From contig NC_135562.1 of the NCBI RefSeq assembly GCF_964340395.1, positions 8,827,634-8,877,633 on the forward strand: DNA of 50,000 nucleotides. Direction: 5' to 3'. This DNA comes from Glandiceps talaboti. Lineage: Eukaryota; Hemichordata; Enteropneusta; Spengelidae. Within the stretch, counting starts at the first letter, position 1; every line of letters starts with the position of its first letter. The notes under the pieces are model-generated. The model had not been told where the DNA came from and made no database searches. It worked only from the letters and a program-made list of their open reading frames with translations. The position numbers were made by a program, and so were the translations under genes. Below, in pieces: positions 30,823-50,000 of the stretch.

Positions 30823-32531
30823 TAACATGCATGTGTGATGAACAATACAGGTGTAGCCAACGAAGCTATTCGTGCACAAAGCTATTCGTACACGATTTTT
30901 CACTGGGCGGGCAATTTCCAAGCTTGGCTAGAGGGAGGGAAAATGAAGCGGTATTTCAGCGGGCAACATATATTTTATCTGTAGGATATGGGGGAAGGGG
31001 GAGGCAGTGGGCAAAGTGGACAGTTTTCGATATTTTTTAGGAAGTTAGTGAACAAATTTTACTATTTTTTTTATACAATATCCACAATTAATTGTGTAAT
31101 ACACAATTTTTGAACACGTGCGTCATCGAAACTGTACATGGTGAGATAGTGCATTGAGATTGCAGCACAATCTAATATGTCAACTGACAACTGTCAATAC
31201 ATATATATTAGAAGGAGAAACTGTTTTGTCGTGTGTATATCAAATAGCATCCTGAGTAAATTTAACATTAAGGCTTCAACGATTAGTGGACAGAGGCCAT
31301 ATGTCTGGTAGAGGGAAGCGGAGAGAGGGGAAACCTTGGCGAAAATTGTGGGGAGCGGGTAGTGGGCAGGCAAATATGGCGGGAGGATAGGTCGTGTAAT
31401 ATCGCAGTGGGGGCGGGGGCAGATACGAACAGATTTCACCTTCCCCTCCAATATTGAATCACACGTACAATTATGTAAAAAGTGTTTACTAGCTATGTTT
31501 TAACTTTCTGTAATAATTTCAGAAAAGTGACTCGTTGGCTGCACCTGACAACAGTACCGTACTCAAGCCAAGTGGGAATACTTTTCAATAAAATAACATG
31601 CATGCAATCAGACGAAAACGTACGATACAAAAGAAATGATCGTTTGATTTACAATTTAAACTTGAACTTTTAACATTTTAATTGTAGACTGGTTTTTGAC
31701 TTTGGCTTCTATAATTACATTATGTACATTGTACTTCAGAATTGATTTTGAGTATTTAGCCGTAACGGTTGTATGTTGTTCAATGTACAGTGACACAGTT
31801 TCCAGATTGTTGTGATTGATCTCAATGACATATTAAATATAACAGATAACAAGATTATTAAAGGTATGTACGCCCACCCTTTATATGTATCCCTTGAGTT
31901 TATGTTGATATTTTAGTAGTGTGAACAAATATGCTGACGTGTGTGACATTGCTGGTCACAGTGACATTCAAGTTGATTATATACCATGGTGGAGTAGAAT
32001 TCACACCGCCATGCCGTTTCGATGGCATTTTGTACACTTTTCGGGAAAGAAATTATGCTCTTTGTTAACTCTGACCCCTGTAATGCAATGTATTTGATTT
32101 AAAGTCGTTCAAATACACCACGAGATAACAATTTGAATGATTATGGATGATTAGTATTGAAAACCAAGAATTACCAAACAAAAGCAAACTACTTAGGCTT
32201 AATCCTTGTTGAGGGCGCTCGTCTCTCCGATTTCCGTAAGCGTCAGCGGTTAACTCATACAAAAAGTCCTGTACCAAAACATGCAACGGCGCCAGTCTCT
32301 TGGCGTACATTCAACAAGGTACTTGCAGGTTATACCATGGGGAAAGTTGTAAAGTACCAAAGTTTCGGAGTACCAAGGACGAGAACAGATTTACTGTGAC
32401 ATATAAGGCGTGTTTCAATAGCCACCTTTGCGAGAAAGTTTTACGTTCAACTTCGAAGACCACTCCTCAATAACCCGGAAGTACGAGACGATAATTGAAA
32501 CACAACCAGGCGTTACTGAACTATCGACAGG
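30823..32531. other. Spacer between genes C and D
   Basis: Putative poly(A) signal AATAAA at 31587-31592. No exon recognised. The final 200 bp is the upstream region of gene D. Confidence 0.5.
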
Positions 32532-41579
<9,048 letters not shown>

Positions 41580-42639
41580 TACCATCACCACATTCGTTAG
41601 CTATAGTTTAGTACACGGTGACAATCGTAGACAACCATTATCAATTGATTTATATGTAACTCAACATAATTTTTTGAAGTGGCCATACCGATGAGGATTG
41701 GGCCCTGTTTTGGTATTTTGTATTTTTTGTATAATGTGAAACAACATGTGCCAAGTCCTTGTTGGTAACTGAATACATTGCAACAGATTAATAATATGTA
41801 AAATCTTTTTTAATTGTGTTACCTGTTTGCCATGTATCCAGTCACAAACACAGACTTTGACTGTTTTTGTCAATGTTGTTTCTTACCCACCTTTACCATA
41901 CGTGTGACCCACTTAACCAACATCTCTGTCCAGTGGTAGTACCAGACACAGTACCACGTTTGGCTGTCTACAGCCCCCTGGGGAAGAGATCACCATGGGC
42001 AAATTAAGTCAAAGGTGAAACTTCGTCTCATACTCTCCACATTTACCCCCAGGTAGAAAGAAATGGTCAAATATGACTTTTCGTATAGTGATTGTTTTAG
42101 AAATAAGAAATCCAAAATAAATACCCGATCCTCATCCATGTGACCACTTTTTAACCACTCACCATATGATCTAATAGTCTGTTATGTTTTATAGAGGCTT
42201 GACAGAATGCCAACTTTGCTCACTTGTTGAAAAGTAATATTTGAAGGTAGAGATAACTGAACAATCTTAGGTTATTCGATTTAGCAGAGATGCACTCTGT
42301 ACATATCATACTCAGACACAAAAACGTATGCATCATATTTGTAGTTACGTACAGTAATACCTTATTTGTACTGTAAGTTCAGAAACATTTAGTCCTCATA
42401 GAAGAAGGGTCGAGGCAACAGGGACAATATTAGTTGTGGGAACAAACAACGACAGATTGTGTACACAATAGTTCTTCATCTAGTTTATCCATGAAATTAT
42501 ACCTCGTTTCCCACAATGCAACATCCAAGATGGTGGGTTGAAGAGTTCCCTCTATAGTAACTTTAGAAAACAACTGTTCACAGTGACAATTTATTTGTTA
42601 AAGATCCATCATATGTCTTAAAGTATATTCAGTTTGATG

Positions 42640-42897
42640 ATGGCGAAGTTTAAAATCAAGGAATTCGTTGGTAAGACAATTAGACTCGTAGTGACACCCC
42701 AAACGTCACGGCTGAATTGAGAAAGAATATTGGGGAATAATATGATTATACCATCGCCAGTAATATGAAAAACAAATCGGAGAAAGTAATGGCAATTTTG
42801 AACGTTTTGACTCATATTTCGAACGCAGCAGAATAAATGACGTAGACACGCGTTGTCATGACATAGACGCGCGTTGTCGTGACGTAGAACGACTAGA
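42640..42897. repeat. Dispersed repeat, copy 1
   Basis: Shares GGCAATTTTGAACGTTTT, ACTCATATTTCGA and ACACGCGTTGTCATGACGTAGA-like phrases, in the same order and orientation, with 46912-47142. Neither has an ORF. Confidence 0.75.
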
Positions 42898-45559
42898 TTA
42901 TATATATTATTTCATATTTTTTGCTGACCCTCGCTGGTGCATGGTATAATAGTGCATGTACATTTAAGCAGTGTATACTCACTTTCAAACAATCATGCAG
43001 ATATTGCTGGAATGAAATTTAGAGAGTGACAGATAGTGACTAGAACATGGTCATATGAACTGTTTGTTTGCATCGGTGTTGCTATGATACCAACTACTAT
43101 CCAAAGGTCACAGTATTAATCATGTTGTTATTGTTCTTGATAATTCTAGCACTTACTATCAATAAGCAGATTAAAGTATTAAAAATGTTTTAAAAGTTTG
43201 AATAACCCATTAAAATTACACAAACTGCAACTGACACATTTTTTGAACATATTTTTGTTAGATACAATAATTTACTCGAATTGTTGTACAAACAGTATAT
43301 GATTGCATCACCTACTGGTAAATGTATTTTTGTAGCTCTATACACGCTAACTGAAAAGAAATTGGGTCCTCACCCAAAATAACCACCCTCAATAGCGACC
43401 AATATTTTAACCTGTTTTTGTACTGTTCATGGATAATCTATACCTAACAATGATATGCATGTACAACATGTCTAATTATTGGTGTTTGACATCTTTCAGT
43501 GAATATATGTTCTGGTTGTCTAATTGAAAAAAAATGACACTCCATTTACAACTTGTACAGTTTTAACATGGTGACAGATTGACAATTGAGCTTTACGCTC
43601 AAGATTTAAACTTGCCACTACACTACCTAAATAACAGATACACTAATTAACAGATACAATATAAGTAAATGACAATTTTTTCAGTGAATATATCTTTGGT
43701 TATTTGATGGACAAAAGTCCCAGTTGCAGCTATAGCTAGATTGAAGTCCTAACTGAGAATGTCAATAGCTATTTACAAAACTATTCTACAGTGATTTTAT
43801 GAAGCCACTGTAAAATGGCCAAACTATAACTATTGTCTCTTGCTAAACTATCAGAAAGAGTGTGTACTATCCTAAAACTGATAGTGTACAAGGGATAGAT
43901 GAAATCATAGCGTGCAAAGGTAACATTTTGGTTACCAAACATTGGATTTCTTGGAATGTCATTGGATTCACAAAAATCCAAAGGATGTAATTTTTTTCCA
44001 ATTTGACTTATTTTGACAAAAAAGCTTATTTTTGATCAGAGTAGTGAGAACTGTATCTTATTTTCCTGGGACCATTGGATTGCACGCATTAAGAAACATA
44101 GGCCACATTGCATTTATGTGTGACTATTACACACTAACAGAAGTAAAAAAAGAACAAAACAAAACACCATATGAAACTGTTAAATGTCCAGATATCAGGG
44201 AAAAAAACTCTAGTAAAAAGGTACAAAATTCACAATTGTAAATTATACAATTTGAAGTGCCTAATGGATAAAAAGACCTAAAAAGGTAAAAACATTTAGT
44301 CAACATGATATATGAAGTGCATATATCCATGGGAATACGTCACTCCAAGCCAAGCAGCTGATCAAAGTGCATCACCAGAAATGTGCTACTCTTGTCATCT
44401 AGTCAAATTGTAAATATACGACCTTCTAGCCAAAATTATAATATAATGCGCTTTTTTACAAGAAATAAAAATTAAGATTATTTTTTTTGAATCGTGTTTA
44501 TTATTTATGGCAGTATTATCCTCCGACATTTTTTTCGGCTCGAAGTTGTTTTAAATGTATAGGAATTTAATGTGTTTTTGAAATGTCAATATTTTCTATA
44601 TTTTTATCGTGGTTTGTAATGTCTTTGATTGTTGTACTATGTCTGTGGGTTTTTTTGTGTATGGGAGTGTATCCTACAATAACACTTAATAATAATAATT
44701 AATATTTGAGTTATCATGTTAACCACTAATCTTCACCAAAATGTAATCAATTCGACCCTCACTTTTCCAGTCTCAGGGGTAATCATTCCACAATTCCAGT
44801 GTACTCTAAATTCATCTGTAACTTCATAAATATCCTGCTAACAACCAGATATGTTACATGTAAAACATAACAAGTTGCACCTCTCCCATTGGCAACGGTA
44901 ATAACGGAAAGCAAAGTATATATTCAACACAGCACTACATTTGATGGCAATAGTTCTAACTTTGATAGCTGGTTATTATGGCAGCTTGCCAACTAAAACA
45001 CCCACATACAACATGTCTCGTTGAGTCATCAGTTAACAGGGGAAGAGTTTTTGCAATACGATAAGGCTATAACAGGGTATCGTGTTCACAATCGTTGGCA
45101 CTAGTGCAGTACGTGTGTAAGCATTCAATATATCAAACACATACACTAACTTGGTTTACTACACACCCATTTCCTGTCTAGCCATCCATTAGTATAGTAT
45201 ACTAGGAAGTATGCTAGGAAGACAGTTTCGTTTGGGTTTTTTGTGTCAGTCGATAGTCATATGTTTCGAGGTCATAAAGTTTACTTATGTCATAAATAAA
45301 CTATTCCAATTGCCAGATTATGGTTCTGACATAAACTGCTTACAGTGGAGTGGAAATGTATTTATGGTATCAACATCGTTAACCCAGGAGTGTTGTAAAG
45401 TTTAAGAATCTGATTTTAACTACATTTCTAAATCACCCCATTATCATCATCAAGATCACAGGATAAACAACATTATACTGTTATATGATCGTATTGATCA
45501 CCTGCAGCATGTTGACATCAAAATTTGTCTTAACCTGTACATTATGGCATACAATGAGG

Positions 45560-45616
<57 letters not shown>

Positions 45617-45656
45617 GGCAGGCAGGCAGGCATACATACATACATACATACATACA

Positions 45657-45690
<34 letters not shown>

Positions 45691-45728
45691 CGCACGCACA
45701 CGCACGCACGCATACATACATACATACA

Positions 45729-45762
<34 letters not shown>

Positions 45763-45900
45763 CATACATTCATACATACATACATACATACATACATGCA
45801 TACATACATACATACATACATACACACACACATACATACATACATACATACATACATACATACATACATACATACATACACAGACATATAGACATGCATA
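45560..45900. repeat. (ACAG)n, (GGCA)n, (CATA)n compound microsatellite
   Basis: ACAG units to about 45615, a short GGCA run, then CATA units with CGCACG interruptions. The long overlapping frames on both strands come from the repeat. Confidence 0.93.
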
Positions 45901-46464
45901 TATACATGCATACATACAAGCGGGTGGGTAGCGGGCGGGAGGGTTTACATACAGAACGAGAGACACAGCCCCTTTACGGCCCCCAGTTAAATAATACCGT
46001 AATAACGTACGATTCAATAGGGAAGAAGGCCAAACTATGGAATAACAAAGTTATTAGTCAAGTTCCTATACAGTATAATACCTTCAGTGGTGGTTGCGGT
46101 TAGGGTACCGTTAGAAACCACGTGCACAGTCTGGTCATCCAGACTACAAAGTTATCGAAGTACAAGTTAAACGTAAACACCAGGCTGTCTTTTATTTGTA
46201 GGAAATGCAAGCTTTACACTGCACAATCTCAGCTGATTGTATTTCCCATATGACGTAGAGTGACGTGTTGAGGAAGTTCTTTGATTAGATCTTCGTGAAT
46301 GTTTTGGGTGCACGTGACATATCCAATACAATATACATCCATCCCAAAACGGGACATGTTTAATGCTTTCGTCGACCAAACGTATACGTAATAGTATCCC
46401 GGATGTATATGGGCACCCCAACTGGATACACGACCACTCGTTTCGTTGGTGAATTATTACGGCA

Positions 46465-50000
<3,536 letters not shown>

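Larger units (their letters stand above)
41580..46464. other. Spacer between genes D and E
   Basis: 4.9 kb. AATAAA at 42116 is a candidate poly(A) signal for gene D. It contains a dispersed repeat copy (42640-42897) and a large ACAG/CATA microsatellite (45560-45900). No exon with splice sites was recognised. Confidence 0.5.

Noticed and set aside
44032-44241. 69-aa frame in the D-E spacer
   Set aside because: No splice borders, domain or codon pattern; its frame starts at a non-ATG codon.
45211-45405. 64-aa frame with MLGRQFRLGFLC as a possible leader exon
   Set aside because: No GT donor in phase 1 after a short leader, unlike all genes of the family.

Overview
The window is animal nuclear DNA. 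It is AT-rich, full of microsatellites, and its genes are split into short exons with GT/AG borders and consistent intron phases. Joining exons by hand from frame, phase and splice sites gives one complete G-protein-coupled receptor gene, four complete single-pass membrane receptor genes, and a fifth such gene cut by the right edge. All genes lie on the + strand. Orexin/allatotropin-type receptors and WSC, SRCR, CUB and EGF modules point to a bilaterian, most likely a marine invertebrate. A deuterostome such as a hemichordate fits the orexin-like receptor, but the lineage cannot be fixed from this sequence alone.

Layout: 4241-9059 is a five-exon orexin-receptor-like GPCR of 427 aa. A tandem family of type I membrane proteins follows. 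Gene A (12260-19517, 442 aa) is signal peptide, reduced SRCR, WSC, CUB, stalk, TM, tail. Gene B (21089-25364) and gene C (26538-30822) are both 228 aa: signal peptide, acidic Ser-Gly segment plus one EGF, stalk, TM, tyrosine-bearing tail. Gene D (32532-41579, 665 aa) is signal peptide, full SRCR, WSC, CUB, two EGF, Ser/Thr stalk, TM, tail. Gene E (46465 to beyond 50000) is a very young paralogue of D with a duplicated first SRCR exon. In every gene of the family the extracellular modules are bounded by phase-1 introns and the TM exon runs from phase 1 to phase 2. This suggests one ancestral receptor plan that was expanded by tandem duplication and exon gain or loss.

The tails carry different tyrosine motifs: YxxL/V in A, YxxP in B, YxN in C, and repeated YES/YET motifs in D. 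The five proteins may therefore be surface receptors or adhesion molecules with related outsides and different intracellular partners. This is an inference from motifs; ligands and signalling are unknown.

Introns and spacers hold mobile DNA. There are two degenerate Penelope-like retroelement fragments (around 7263-7850 and 34977-35930), each followed by a hammerhead-ribozyme-like motif. The second also has an inverted terminal copy whose ribozyme core looks intact. There is a 240-bp palindrome made of a related repeat, a foldback element with 51-bp tandem repeats (21432-22125), a MITE-like pair (1875-2283 and 17713-18083), and another dispersed repeat pair (42640/46912). No tRNA, rRNA or CRISPR array was seen.
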